From the NCBI RefSeq assembly GCF_905171775.1, contig NC_053497.1:38849781-38913780 (forward strand): DNA of 64,000 nt. The letters run 5' to 3'. The position numbers were made by a program, and so were the translations under genes. The DNA comes from Rana temporaria (Eukaryota > Chordata > Amphibia > Anura > Ranidae). The notes under the pieces were generated by a model. It was not told where the DNA came from, did not search any database, and saw nothing but the letters and a program-made list of their open reading frames with translations. Numbering within the stretch: the first letter of the stretch is position 1; each line of letters begins with the position of its first letter. This document shows positions 21,060 through 32,782 of this stretch, one piece after another.

Positions 21060-22025
21060 GTAAAATGTTTACACTGATAATCAGTGCCACAATTATCAGT
21101 GCCACCTATCAATGCTCATCAATGCCACCTATTAGTGCCCATCAATGTTGCCTGTCAGTGCTCATCAATGCCCCATATCAATGCTGCCTATTAGTGCCCA
21201 TCAATTCCGCCTACAAGTGTAATAGTGTAATACCTATCAGTGCTCATCAATGCTGCCTATTAGTGCCCATCAATTCTGCCTATCAGCACCATCTATCAAT
21301 GCTCATTAATGCTGCCTAACAGCCTCCATCAGTGTCACCTACCAGTACTCTTCAATGCAGCCCATCAGTGCCATCTATCAGTGCTCATCAATGCTGCCTA
21401 TCAGTGCTCATCAGTGCCACCTATCAGTATCTATCAGTGCTCAATGCCCACCAGTGGTGCCTATCAGTGTTCATCTATTCTGCCTATCGGTGCCACCTAT
21501 CAGTATCTATCAGTGCCACCTATCAGTGCTTAATGCTCACCAGTGCTGCCTATCAGTGTTCATCAATGCTGCCTATCAGTGTTCATCAATGCTGCCTATG
21601 AGTTCTGCCTATCAGTGTTCATCAGTACCCATCAGTGCAGCCTATGAGTTCTGCCTATTGGTGCTCATCAATGTCCATCAATGCCACCTATCAGTGCACA
21701 TTAGTGCCTCCTATCAATGCTGCCCATCAGTGCTCATCAATGCAGCCTATCTGTGCCCATTAGTGCCTCCTATCAGTGCCCATCAATGCCGTCTATCAGT
21801 GCCTATCAATGCCTCATATCAGTGCTCATCAGTCATACTATCTGTACCCATCAGTGCCTCCTATAAGTGCCCATCAGTGCCTCCTATCAGTGCCCATCAG
21901 TGCCTTCTATCTGTACCCATTAGTGCCTCCTATATGTGCCCATCAGTGCCTATTATCAGTGCCCATCAGTGCCTTCTATCAGTACTCATCAGTGCCTCCT
22001 ATCAGTGCCCATCAGTGCCGTGTGC
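21060..22025. repeat. 23-bp minisatellite (TATCAGTGCCCATCAGTGCC type)
   Basis: About 1 kb of tandem units near 23 bp, each made of two half-units built on ATCAGTGC and ATCAATGC. The long plus-strand frame across it (21355-22089) encodes serial ISAHQCLLSVPISA-like peptides and is a by-product of the repeat. Confidence 0.9.
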
Positions 22026-22029
22026 CTTC

Positions 22030-22350
22030 TCAGCACTGAGTGGAGAGCGTCTCTCTCATGGATTATCATTAGCACATAGCCAGCATTGACAGTTCTATCT
22101 CCCCCTCACGGGATGAGAGAGCTCACAACTCCCCCTCCTCTCCTGCATCTGCTCTATGGGAAATGTGAGCTTGTTAGCTTTGCATTTGACTGCCCACAGA
22201 GCACACACAGGAGAGGGGAGGGGGATAAGAGGGAGCCGATCAGCTGTGTCCTCTCTCATCCTGTGCGAGAGAGGGCGGAGGAAGGATAGAACTGTCAATG
22301 CCAGCTCAGTGCTGTTCCATGAGAGACACTCTTTCCACTCAGAGCCATGC
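22030..22350. mobile_element. Inverted-repeat element next to the minisatellite
   Basis: Left CACTGAGTGGAGAGCGTCTC and right GAGACACTCTTTCCACTCAG are imperfect inverted repeats, with further pairing inside around CTATCTCC and GGATAGAAC. The centre is GAGAGGGGAGGGGGATAAG-like. Together with the 23-bp array it may form one element whose left end is near 20750. Confidence 0.55.
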
Positions 22351-22648
22351 AACTAGCAACCCCCCTGGGCCTAGCAGAGCCTACAATAATATTTGCTGAG
22401 TGATATATCACACAATCATGGGGTGAACAGACACATTTCAGCCAAATGATATCCCTGGTTTGAAATAAGTTCAGGACCCCAGCCGGTGCTATTTCTCAAT
22501 GCTCAAATACCTTTTGTTTATAGAACATAAGAGAGAGAACAAAAAAAGTGCCGAAAAAATTGGATTATTATTTAGCAACTGTAATTTGATAGGTGCCTGT
22601 TAAAAATTGAACAAGACATCCAATAACATCAGAGCATACAATGGTCTT
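22351..22648 (-). other. Presumed 3-prime UTR and flank of CYP2 gene A
   Basis: Sequence just past the gene A stop codon on the minus strand. I see no perfect AATAAA; an AATAAT variant lies near 22562-22570. The polyadenylation site cannot be fixed. Confidence 0.4.
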
Positions 22649-22830
22649 TTAGCGAGGTACAACCAACATCTCATAGTCACTAGGTCTAGAAGCATTGCTG
22701 TTGGGCTCGGGTGTAATTTCTATGTATTTTCTGTCCACGGTGGGTTTCAGAGTAAATCTTTGCAAAATGGTTGTAAAAAAGAGGAAGAGTTCCATGCGAG
22801 CCAGACCCTCCCCCATACACATACGTTTTC
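22649..22830 (-). CDS. CYP2 gene A exon 9 (haem-binding cysteine) and stop
   Basis: A 182-bp terminal exon from acceptor tttcccag to the stop codon TAA at 22649-22651. With the preceding exon it forms [20 protein letters not shown], fitting the P450 signature FxxGxxxCxG. The haem-iron ligand cysteine codon is at 22817-22819. It continues with LFFTTILQRFTLKP and ends SDYEMLVVPR. Methionines flank the cysteine (RMCMG, where many CYP2 proteins have RICVG); this is unusual but does not touch invariant residues. Length equals that of typical CYP2 last exons, so the C-terminus is complete. Confidence 0.95.
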
Positions 22831-23005
22831 CTGGGAAAGAAGAGAGAAAACACAACTGTCACTTTTTGAAAATAAAGGTCCTTATCCTGATGTATTAACT
22901 TTGTAAATTTAGCCTATGTTCTAGAACACAACCATGGTTTAAATAAGAACCCACCGTCTATCCAAAAAATATTAGCTATACTTGTAATTAACTACAAGAT
23001 GGTAC

Positions 23006-23147
23006 CTGCTGAAAATGGCATAAAGGCATCACTCTTCTTAAAGGTGCCATTCTCATTGAGGAAATGTCCAGGGTCAAATTTGTCAGGGTTTTTGAACTGT
23101 TTGGGGTCCTTCAAGACCGAGGTTAGGACTGGAAACACCATAGTTCC
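23006..23147 (-). CDS. CYP2 gene A exon 8
   Basis: A 142-bp exon from acceptor aatcttag to donor GCAG|gtacca. It encodes GTMVFPVLTSVLKDPKQFKN, then PDKFDPGHFLNENGTFKKSD and AFMPFSA. PDKFDPGHFL is the PxxFxPxxFL region that follows the K helix, and PFSA leads into the haem-binding loop. It is separated from exon 9 by the shortest intron of the gene, 175 bp. Confidence 0.94.
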
Positions 23148-23397
23148 CTAAGATTAAAGAATTAAATTGGTTAATTGGAGATGCAGGCAAAAAAAGAAGG
23201 TAGCGTTAAAGAATTGCAAAAAAAATACTAAAGTAGTAAAAAGAAGAAAGCATGTTAAAGCCTAGAAGGAATGAAGACTGCAGCTCTTGGTACAGCTTTG
23301 CAGGGTCAGTGAACTCTTCATACATACTCAAGTTCCCAGTAGTGTATTTAGGTTTTTTGCTGCCCTAAGCCTGACTAAACTGCACCCCCTAGTTTAA

Positions 23398-23886
23398 AGG
23401 GGTTGTAAAGGAAAACATTTTTTTTCATAATAAGCATCCTTTACCTGCAGACATTCCTCTTTTCACTTCCTCATTGTTCGTTTTTGCTCAGAAGTTGCTC
23501 TATTTCTTCTCTGTTATGTTCACTTCCTGCTTGTCTGATTTTACTGACCACCGTGAAGGGAGGCTTTACTGCGGTGGTCAGTAACGTGCTCGCCCCCTCC
23601 TGGGTACTACATCTGTGCGGCAGGACGCTCTCTACGTGTTAGAGACTTCAAGGAGGTGTGAATTACTGGGCGTGCCGCAATTCATACTGGGAAATGTAGT
23701 TCTTACATGAACAAACGATGCAAACCAGGAAGTGAATCAGAGAACAGAAACTAAAATGCCGGAGGTGATATAGATGAAGGAATTTAATAGGTATTTACTA
23801 GTTTTTTAACAGAATCATTACACTATTCTATCTGTCTACCTTGCAGACATTCATTTTAGGCAAAAAAAAATTCCTTTAGTGACCCT
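23398..23886. mobile_element. TTAA MITE (AAGGGGTTGTAAAGG type) in intron 7
   Basis: Flanked by TTAA at 23394-23397 and 23887-23890. It begins AGGGGTTGTAAAGG and ends TTTAGTGACCCT. Contains a short palindrome around GACCACCGTGAAGGGAGGC / GCGGTGGTC. Related in termini to 766-1242 and 39770-40271. Confidence 0.8.
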
Positions 23887-23976
23887 TTAAATATGACCCA
23901 CCCCTTCCTGTCAAGGCCACACCCTGTTCTGTTTAAGACCCGTCCTGAAATTTTCGAGCGGGGGTATTTGTTCTGA

Positions 23977-24537
23977 TGCCTCATACACACGACCAGTTTT
24001 CCCGGCATTAAAACTTCTATGAGAGCTTTTGGCCGGGAATCCCGGCCGTCTGTATGCTCCATCGTAGTTTTCCCGACAGGAAAACTGCGGGAAAAAAAAG
24101 AGAACATGTTTTCTTTTTTCCTGCCGGGATTCCCTGCAGACTTTTTCCCGTCGGGAAAACTGGTCATGTATATGCTTTTCCGAGGGGAAAAAAATGCACA
24201 TAGCTCAGAATCAAGTATGAGACGGGAGCGCTCGTTCTGGAAAAACTAGCGTTCGTAATGGTGATAGCACATTCAACTTGCTGTAACGGACTTAAAAGCG
24301 CGAATTGTCTCTCAAACTTTTACTAACACGAGGATCAGCAATAGCAGCCCAAAGGGTGGCGCCGTTTGAATGGAACTTCCCCTTTATAGTCCCGTTGTAC
24401 GTGGTGTACGTCACCGTGCTTTGGACGGGCGGTATTTGACCTGAACATGTGTATGCAAGGCAGGCTTGAGGGGAATCCTGTTTGGAAAAACTTTGTTTTT
24501 TTTTTCTGCCGAGAAAAACGGTTGTGTGTACAGGGCA
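23977..24537. mobile_element. MITE with TGCCTCATACACACGACC termini in intron 7
   Basis: The left TGCCTCATACACACGACC pairs with the right GTTGTGTGTACAGGGCA. Internal repeats of TTTTCCCGGC / GCCGGGAAAA type give a long stem. Same terminal family as 3597-3770. A second set of inverted sequences near 24160-24190 suggests either a composite or a rearranged copy. Confidence 0.65.
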
Positions 24538-24541
24538 TTAG

Positions 24542-26260
24542 AGCCTGAGGCAATGGATTCCCTTAATTTGCATAGATTTCCTCTCACTTCCTGTTTGGCT
24601 ATGGGGCAGGAAGTGAAGGGAAATCTCTGCAATGGGACAGGGATGGTAAAAAATAAACTGACAGGGGCTATAACCCTCCCTCCAAAAAGTGTTGCCTATA
24701 GTTCTACTTTAAGCACAAATTTCTGGTAATTTTATTGAGAGGACTAAGAAGATATAACCATGCCAATGGTGCAGCATTAAACATATAGCACAGTAAGGAA
24801 GGTTTGTGGGTGAGGATGATAGGACAGTCAAAATTAGAAGCAGCGCCCCCCCCACAGTTGTGGAATGCCGGCCTCCCGCATACCGGAAACAGTGCGGCCG
24901 TTTTAAGGGGGAGCTAGACTAATTTGCCTCTCAGCCCAGTCCACCCCATCAGACTGGCGCTACGCTAACAGTGTAGCGCAAGCCGGCGGGGACTCTTTTT
25001 GTGCTGCCCCCCTGCAAAGTGCTGCCCTAGGCCTGGGCCTTGTTGGCCTAGGCCAGGATACAGCATGGCAGGTTCCACATTACAACAGTCCTAGGCCTGA
25101 TCAGGAGTCCCAAATAACCTTTGTCTCAGAACTTTTCTACTCAGTGGTTCTAGAGTTAGCCAACAGGAGGACCCTATCCAACACTGATAATGAAAGTATG
25201 TGCCCAGGGAGTCTTCCTGGCCAGTGTCCCTAGTGGATTCTTCATTACAAAACCTCCGCTCACTCCTGACCCAAGTTGTTTGTTAAATCTCTCTTTTTCC
25301 CAAGCTATTGACTACACTCAATTTATTAGAAAGAATTAAATATCAGTCCAGAACACTCACCTAAAGAAAAGAACATTTATTTTAGAAGTTGTTTAACAGG
25401 TATATCTTCAGATTCTCTCTCACAGTAAAGAATATTGTATAAGGTCTCAATAGTGCAGAGCACAAAGGTTTCCGTAAAAGTACAGAACAAGGGGCCTGGT
25501 CCCTAGCACCAGCAGGAGAGTTACAGCAACCACAATTTGCCCTCAGTCTATTGACCATATCTTTGGTGGAAATAGCAGTTTCATTTCTTCTGGTTTCACT
25601 TGCTGCTATTATCTCTTGGCTCCTCCCAGCTATCGTGATGGACATAAAGGCTCCTTACCAACCTAGGGTTGGGACTCCCACATAAAAGGGGATTTTCAGG
25701 ATTCCACAAGAGAAAAACCACGAAGAACTGTATCATCATACAATAACTACGACAGACAACATCCTTAAATGAGTGTTCCGGGGAAAAAACAAAAATTAAA
25801 AGCCAGCAGCTACACATACTGCAACTGCTGGCTTTTAATAAATGGAGACTTACCTGTTATGGTGTCCCTCGATGTCGGCACCGCAGCTGATGTTTCCCAT
25901 CAGCTGTCGGGTGCTGCCGTTGCCATTGCAGGTAAGGGAACCCGGCAGTGTAGCCTTTCGGCTTCATGCCGGGAACCCTACTGCTCATGCGCGAGGCCCT
26001 GCTCCTCTCTCCTATTAGCCCGGCGGCCAGGGGAGGAGGAGGAGGGAACTGCTCTGGTAGTTGCTCAAGCTTACTTACAGTAGTCTCCAGTAAAAGGGTG
26101 GATGGTCCCTTAGTGGCGACTGCTTCCCTTTTACCTCTGACCACAAGTGGTTCCCTGTCCGGCTGAACCTTCTCAAATCGGTTGGACTCCAATCCTGCAG
26201 TCCCAACCATACGCTGCTTCTACTGCTCCTGGATAGGCCTCAGGTAGGCCTCTCACCAGG
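24542..26260. other. Intron 7 transposon debris, no exon
   Basis: The part near 25000-25065 has CTGCCCTAGGCCTGGGCC and, with CTGCCCTAAGCCTGAC near 23360, may form the two ends of an older element into which the MITEs at 23398 and 23977 were inserted. The part 26050-26250 carries GTGGCGACTG, GGTTCCCTGTCCGGC and GGATAGGCC blocks shared with the transposon at 7260-8444. Nothing resembles a P450 exon. Confidence 0.5.
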
Positions 26261-26320
26261 ACCAGATGGCTTACACCCAAGAGTCCTCAGAGAACTCAGT
26301 CATGTTATAACCAGACCATT

Positions 26321-26988
26321 GGGCCTGATCCACAAAAGGGATACGCCGGCGTATCTACTGATACGCCGTCATATCCCTGTTTCTATCTATGGAACTGATC
26401 CACAGAATCAGTTTCTCATAGATAGGCAGAAGATCCGACATGTGTAAGGGACCGCATCCGCCGCTGGGGGCATTTCTCGTCGAAATCCAGCGTCGGGTAT
26501 GCAAATTAGCACTTACGGAGATCCACAAAGCTTTTTCGCTTCGTTTTTTCTCCGTAAGTATTAGTTTGCCGTCGCAAAATTAGGGCTGCTTTTACAAAGT
26601 GTAAACTGTTTACGCCTTGTAAAAGTATACCCTTCTATCCCGCGTCGCTGTCATTTTTTTTTTTACATTTTTTTTTTCCCGCCGCAACTCTTTTTTTTTT
26701 TAACGTCCGTCGCGATTCTCAAAACCCGGCGCAACGTAAATCTGCGCAAAGCACGTCGGGAAAATAACGTCGGGAGCATGCGCAGTACGTCCGGCGCGGG
26801 AGCGCGCCTAATTTAAATGGGACTCGCCCCATTAGATTAGGCACGCCTTGCGCCGGACGGATTTAAGTTACACCGCTGAAAATTTCTAGGTAAGTGCTTT
26901 GTGGATCAGGCACTTAGGTAGAGATTTTGCGGCAGTGTAACTTAAATGGCAAAAGTTAAGTTACGGACAGTTTTTGTGGATCAGGCCC
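26321..26988. mobile_element. Harbinger-like MITE, GGGCCTGATCCACAAAA termini
   Basis: Inverted termini GGGCCTGATCCACAAAA / TTTTGTGGATCAGGCCC are flanked by ATT (26318-26320, 26989-26991). The interior is rich in GGCGTA and ACGTC. No transposase. Same family as 55213-55907; the 3-bp duplication is the basis of the Harbinger suggestion. Confidence 0.82.
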
Positions 26989-28184
26989 ATTGTTTCTAAT
27001 CTTTGTGGACAGCGTACTGACAGTATTGCTACCAGCTGATTGGAGAAAAGCCAATTTGGTACCAATATTCAGAAAAGGACAGAGACAAATCCCTGGGAAC
27101 TTGGGATACCTTATATACCTTTTACACCACCATTTTATCTGATATGTGTTATGTTACACCTTGGAAGACCTATTAGCGATGGAAGTGACTGTGTTTTTTG
27201 AAAAATATGTCTACTTTAAGCAAATAATGACATTTGCAATGCAAAGCATCAATGTGGAAGCCTCAAGGTCGGGGATAGCCAAGCAACTAAATATATAAGG
27301 AAGTGGGTGGTTACAAATGGAAATACAATATACTTGTTAACTTTCCGGATTACTGCATCTCAGTATGGTACTAATTTCAGACACCTCCATAGGAGGCGGT
27401 ATCTGGTTGCGTTGAGAAGGCCCACACTTAATACTCTGTGGGTACTATCTACGACCAATAGCATATTAGAAAGCTAGGTTTTTATAGGCCAGATGGAAAA
27501 TGGAAAAATTGTGTCAACCTATGAGAGGGAGATAATGAAACTAATTTAAGTTTTTGAAGAACGTCTATTCAAAGTTCTCAGGAACTTAGGAGCTCTCAGG
27601 AAAGCTCCCCTAAACCTTCTTTCTATCTGACCCTGCACTTGAGTAGTGGATCCCCGGAAACTTTATGCAGTAGTTGGGCATATATTAAGGATATATTGGA
27701 GTTGAGCACTAAATCTAGGAAACCCATATCAAATGTTGAGCTAAGTGCCCCAAGCTGAACATGAGCAGCATGCCTGTTGAAGGTATTGGTTGAAATTGTT
27801 GTCTCCACTTGCAATTGTTGAGAGAACTGGATTTCAGTCCTAGTTACAGTGGACATCAGTATAAATCGAGTGAAGACCCAGACAGCAATTACAAAAGGAA
27901 ACTTTCAGAAGTTCTAAACCTTGTACACTCAATCCAAAATGAGAAATAAAGACTTTAGATATACTTTAACGTTGCCCTTTAAGATAGGATGCTAGCTTCA
28001 TAAGGATGAAGGATGAGGATCACACAAAGGGTGAGGATCACTTTCTTCCAGTGTCAGAAGTCAATTTTGTAGCTGAAAATCTAGACTCCAAAAATTCTAC
28101 TATACTGTATTGTATGAACTGCAGGCATACCATGAATTAAGTCCAGCGAGGTGCCTGCCACCTCCTGCACTTATCTCTTTAATT
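26989..28184. other. Intron 7, unassigned
   Basis: Mostly non-repetitive by eye. A 77-codon minus-strand frame (27623-27856) and scattered plus-strand frames show no family I recognise. It could be unique intron or a much-decayed retroelement. Confidence 0.35.
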
Positions 28185-28460
28185 TACAGTACATTTGACA
28201 GGTTTATTGTACTCCAGAAAGTTAGCGTCTGAAACTCCAATGCTAGATGCACTGTAGACTCAATCCAGATGTTACGTCCACCCCTCCCCTCCTCCTGCCC
28301 AATAACAGAAGCCTTTGTATTATGCAAACTCATTTGCAAAATACAAAGGCTTCTATGGCAGCAGAGTGGAGGGATGGGCATAACTGCTGTGTGCGCTTCT
28401 CTCCTCTCACAGTCCCAAGTGTATCCTCTGGGAGTGCTATAAACTTGTCAGATGTAACTA
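28185..28460. mobile_element. Palindromic MITE in intron 7
   Basis: The left TTTGACAGGTTTATTG-like arm pairs with the right TATAAACTTGTCAGATG-like arm, and the centre is a second hairpin, AGAAGCCTTTGTATTATGC / GCAAAATACAAAGGCTTCT. No coding capacity. Confidence 0.65.
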
Positions 28461-28977
28461 ATAGAGAGAAGTCTAGAATGTATCATGCACCTTGTTTGAC
28501 TTAACACATTGTATGCATGCACACATTACAAAGTGGCTGAATTCCTGGTGTTCAACTGTAATGAGTTAATGAGTTTGGGTGAAGAGCAAATCTGGGTTGC
28601 TCCATTTATCTTCATAGTAGATTGGCTAATTCTGGCATGAGTTCTTAATTGGGCAAACTTCTCAAATGCAAGATTTTCAACATAAGCAGAGTCTGGCAGC
28701 TTTGCTTATTTCCTCCATGTCCCCTCTTCTTTACAAAATCCTGCTGGAGTGCAGGCGCTGACCATACAGGTCTATGGTGCTTGTGCATAACTTGTCAAGA
28801 CTTCTTGCCCCTCAGGGTAGTTGAACCTTGCTTGTACACCCAACTTTCTCTAAAGACTTTGAACAGCCTCATTCATGTAAGGGTATAAAAATATTATACT
28901 TCCTGACCGTTTTTTTTCTGAAGGGATATACCTGTCCATCTACTACCAGACTTAGGCCTGATCAAATTACATATTTC

Positions 28978-28978
<1 letters not shown>

Positions 28979-29011
<33 letters not shown>
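28979..29011. repeat. (GATA)n microsatellite beside exon 7
   Basis: About eight GATA units lying 50 bp downstream (in transcript direction) of the exon 7 donor. Confidence 0.95.
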
Positions 29012-29012
<1 letters not shown>

Positions 29013-29060
29013 CATAACACAGAAACATCTCAGACCATCCTGCAATTCTGAGAAGAGCAC

Positions 29061-29248
29061 CTTTGGAATGTGATATCCTCTAAATGTGGTGTCCTTGCTG
29101 GCAGCATGTTGCACTCCTGTTGGTACAATATCAGCAAATCTCTGGATTTCATGAATAACGGCATCTGTATATGGCATCTTACTTCTGTCCTCCATTGATG
29201 GACAGCGATCACTGCCTATAACACTGTCAATCTCTTTATGGATCCTCT
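29061..29248 (-). CDS. CYP2 gene A exon 7 (K-helix ExxR)
   Basis: A 188-bp exon from acceptor gttctccag to donor AAG|gtgctc. It encodes RIHKEIDSVIGSDRCPSMED, RSKMPYTDAVIHEIQRFADI, then VPTGVQHAASKDTTFRGYHI and PK. The EIQR at 29139-29150 is the invariant K-helix ExxR that stabilises the haem-binding core. The motifs are complete and in order. A (GATA)n microsatellite lies about 50 bp past the donor. Confidence 0.94.
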
Positions 29249-29506
29249 CTGGAGAACACAGAAAGAAAAGTGTGAAAAAATATTACGTTATCAAACCATA
29301 GTTATTAATTTATGTTAGATTACTGATATTACATTGGGAATAATTTGTTTTGCCACATACTAAAAAATGGAGCAAAACCTACTAACATGAATGATCCCCT
29401 AAGGGTGATATCACACAGTAGAGTTGTAGAGTGTTTTAAAATTGTAAAATGTTCTTCCCATGCTGGAACAGAATTTTTTAGACACTTGTATAGGAAGTGT
29501 TTCTTT

Positions 29507-29738
29507 TAACCACTTAATACAGGGCACTTGAACCCCCTTCCTGCCCAAGCCATTTTTCAACTTTCAGCGCTGTCACACTTTGAATGACAATTGTGCGGTC
29601 ATGCAACATTGTACCCAAATTTTATCCCCCCCCCCCCCCACAAATAGAGTTTTCTTTTGGTGGTATTTGATCACCTCTGCGGTTTTTATTTATTGCGCTA
29701 TAAACAAAAGAAGTGTGACAAGTTTGAAAAAAACACAA
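29507..29738. mobile_element. Truncated copy of the 1-kb CCACTT TTAA MITE
   Basis: Starts TTAACCACTTAATACAGGGC and includes GGTGGTATTTGATCACCTCT and GTTTTTATTTATTGCGCTAT, which are also in 37381-38351. It stops where the next MITE (29739) begins, and its right half is absent. Confidence 0.75.
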
Positions 29739-30393
29739 TGGCCCAGATTCAGATACAATTGTGTATCTTTAGGCAGGCGTAGCGTATCTCCCATACGCTA
29801 CGCCGCTGTAACTTTGAGAGGCGAGTATGGTATTCAGAAAGATTATGCGCCCGAAGTTACGGCGGCGTAGCGTATAAGGGCCGGCGTAAGCCTGCCTAAT
29901 TCAAATATGGAAGATGTGGGCGTGTTTTATGTAAATTAAGTGTGACCCCACGTAAATTACGTTTCTAACGAACGGCGCATGCGCCGTCCGTGAACGTATC
30001 CCAGTGTGCATGCTCGTAATTACGCCACAAATAGTCAATGCTTTCGACGTGAACGTAACTTACGCAAAGCCCTATTCGCAAACGACTTACACAAACGACG
30101 TAAACAACGCAAAATTTGACGCTGGCCCGACGTCCATACTTAACATTGGCTACGCCTCATACAGCAGGGGTAACTTTACGCCGGAAAAAGCCTTACGTAA
30201 ACGACATAAAAAAATGCACTGGGCGGACGTAGGTTTCTGAATCGGCGTATATACCTAATTTGCATATTAGTCTAGGGAAGCACCCCTAGCGGTCAGCATA
30301 AACATTGCACCCTAAGATACGACGGCGTAGGAGACTTACGCCGCTCGTATCTAGGCATCATTGAGGCGTATCTGATTCTATGAATCAGGCGCC
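29739..30393. mobile_element. Harbinger-like MITE, GGCCCAGATTCAGATAC termini
   Basis: The left TGGCCCAGATTCAGATAC pairs with the right GTATCTGATTCTATGAATCA region. Shares GGCGCATGCGCCGTCC and long TACGCCGGCG-like interior blocks with 56520-57255 and 60972-61714. The right terminus is mutated, so no clean duplication is visible. Confidence 0.75.
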
Positions 30394-30622
30394 GAAAAAA
30401 TAAAGAATCACTTTCTAATAAAAGAGCAATTCCAAGTAAAGAGTGAAAGTATTCAGTGAGCTACATATGCTATACAGTAAACAGAGCAGTTGTGCTAAAG
30501 CCAGAATTTTTTTTCAGTTTACCCAAATTAGATTTCTAATTAATTCTTTGCTGCACAAGCACGTACAGCTCCATAGCTGTGTAAGTTCTTCTCACTGCTG
30601 AAAAACATCAAAAATCAACAGG
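30394..30622. other. Intron 6 spacer, unassigned
   Basis: Short AT-rich sequence between two transposons; nothing coding is seen. Confidence 0.4.
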
Positions 30623-30630
30623 GTTGTAAA

Positions 30631-31461
30631 TAGACATGTGCATTCGTTTTCGTCCGAATGCATTTTCGTCCGCAATTCAGGTATTTTCGTTATTGTTTTA
30701 ACAAACGATAACGAAAGCGCACAAAACGAAAACCTAGAGATCCGTAATAAAAAAATGCTTTTTTTCGTTTTCGTTACGAATATAGCAATTCGATATAAAT
30801 AGGAGATTCGACATGACGCTGACTGAATAGCAATCTGTCTATCGAACCTGATATTCTACTACACACATACGGTACTTTTTGACATTATGGAGAAAAGATT
30901 CGACATTTTAGAGAAAAGAAAAGATTCGACATTATAGAGAAAAGATTCGACATAGAGAAAAGATTCGACATTATAGAGAAAAGATTCAACATTATACAAA
31001 AGATTCGACATTTTAGAAAAGATTCGACATTATAGAACTAATAGATTTGACATTACAGAGCATAAATTTTAGAGAAAATAGATTCGACATTCGCCATTAT
31101 AGAGAATAGATTCAACAGTATAGAGAGAATAGATTCGACATCCACATTAGAGAGATTATAGATTCAAAATTATAGAATAGATTCAACATTATATACACAG
31201 AATTCTAGTCATACAACATTAGAATTTTTGTAGGCGGAATATTCGACCGGAAATGTACGATTCAGCGTAAAATTTCGATGTTCCGTCGAATAATCTTTGA
31301 CCATTCGACACTGAAACCAAGTATATCTGGATTTTCGGACGAAAGCTATTCCCAACGAAAAACGAAATAAATCAAAACGATTTTCGGGAGTAACTAAATA
31401 AATGTATTTTTCTGACGAAAACGAAATTACGAAACAAAATATTCCAGTGTGCACATGTCTA
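30631..31461. mobile_element. hAT-type element with TAGACATGTGCA termini (second copy)
   Basis: The termini TAGACATGTGCATTCG / GTGTGCACATGTCTA are flanked by an exact 8-bp duplication GTTGTAAA (30623-30630, 31462-31469). The interior carries inverted ACGAAAACGAA-type sequence near both ends and a minisatellite (30890-31195) between them. Same family as 8966-10038 but with a different internal array. Confidence 0.9.
30890..31195. repeat. GATTCGACATTATAGAGAAAA tandem array
   Basis: Imperfect units of roughly 16-27 bp with the core GATTCGACATTATAGA, inside the hAT element. Confidence 0.85.
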
Positions 31462-31469
31462 GTTGTAAA

Positions 31470-32029
31470 TAGAATTAATTGGGGAACCACAGCAAAATAT
31501 TAATGAGACCCCCATCAAACAATCCCCTCATTGGTGCCCCCTACCACCTTTTGGTCCCATAGCAGCCACATGGGTGTCTACAGGGAGTGATGTGGACTGG
31601 TGCAGTCCAGAAATGTCTGGATGAAAAACTGAATTAAGATCTGTATTTTGTGTCAATGGCCTCAGAATTCATTGACAGGTGCAATTGACCTGCAGTTGAT
31701 CTAGATTTGACCTGCTTCAAGTGGATTTTGAATTCCCATAGACTTGTATAGGAAAGTATATCTCTTCTGAAACTAGCAAAGCAACACAGGCCCTTACTCA
31801 TTAGGCAGGTTATGCTTTCTGCCAAGTGAAAATTTTCAATCTAGACAAGGCAATTTTTTTTACTGGTAGGAACGTGTGTCATGACCTTTCATTTTTAATA
31901 ATTTATTATTGACGGTGAGTGGGAATTCTGTACCTAGGTGTTGGATAATTTTTCCCTAGATACGGTTGATTTTACTATCATCAGCTAAGAGGTTATAAGA
32001 ATCCCTTATTAAAGGGAAATTCACTCTCA
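31470..32029. other. Intron 6, unassigned
   Basis: No repeat terminus or exon was recognised; short frames only. Confidence 0.4.
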
Positions 32030-32449
32030 AGCCTCGTACACACGATCAGTCCATCCAATGAAAACGGTCTGAAGGACAGTTGTCCTAGGTTAACCGATGA
32101 AGCTGACTGATGGTCCGTCGCGCCTACACACCATCGGTTAAAAAAACGATCGTGTCAGAACGCGGTGACGTAAAACACAACGACGTGCTGAAAAAAACGA
32201 AGTTCAATGCTTCCAAGCATGCGTCGACTTGATTCTGAGCATGCGTGGATTTTTAACCGATGGTTTTGCATACTAACGATCGTTTTTGACCTATCGGTTA
32301 GCAATACATCGGTTACATTTTAACGGAAGTTTACTTTTTTTTAACCGAAGGTTAAATAACCTATGGCGCCCACACACGATCGGTTTGGACCGATGAAAAC
32401 GGTCCTTCAGACCGTTTTCATCGGTTTAGCCTATCTTGTGTACGAGCCT
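32030..32449. mobile_element. MITE with GCCTCGTACACACGATC termini
   Basis: The left GCCTCGTACACACGATCAGT and right CTATCTTGTGTACGAGCC ends belong to the family at 3597. The interior contains CGATGAAAACGGTCC and AACCGATGG blocks in both orientations. Confidence 0.75.
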
Positions 32450-32538
32450 TCACTGACCTTTATTTCTTAAGGGTCTCTACTTTAAGGTGAGTGGCCATTT
32501 TTTTTTTAAGGTGGTGGAAATATTTCACTAGATTTCAC

Positions 32539-32774
32539 TAGAGATGGGTTCGGGCATGTTCGGGATCCAAATTCCAACCAACCTGCCTGATCCCGCCAGG
32601 AAGCCAACACTGCAAGTGGCTAATCACAGGCAGTGAGACATTTCCAAGTCTGTGCATCTGCTGGCCCGGAAATGCCTCACTGGTTGTGATTAGCGGTGTG
32701 CAGTATCGGCTTCTTGGCGGGGTCTGGCAGGTGGGTTAGGACTAGGATCCCAAACATGCCCAAGACCATCTCTA
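32539..32774. mobile_element. 236-bp hAT MITE with 8-bp duplication
   Basis: The termini TAGAGATGGGTTCGGG / CCCAAGACCATCTCTA are flanked by GATTTCAC on both sides (32531-32538, 32775-32782). Near-palindromic throughout. The 8-bp duplication makes the hAT assignment firm. Confidence 0.88.
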
Positions 32775-32782
32775 GATTTCAC

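Noticed and set aside
21355..22089. A 244-codon plus-strand open frame
   Set aside because: It is a translation of the 23-bp minisatellite; low-complexity ISAHQC-like repeats, no conserved domain.
27623..27856. A 77-codon minus-strand frame in intron 7, considered as a gene or envelope fragment
   Set aside because: No conserved motif; too short and without supporting neighbours.
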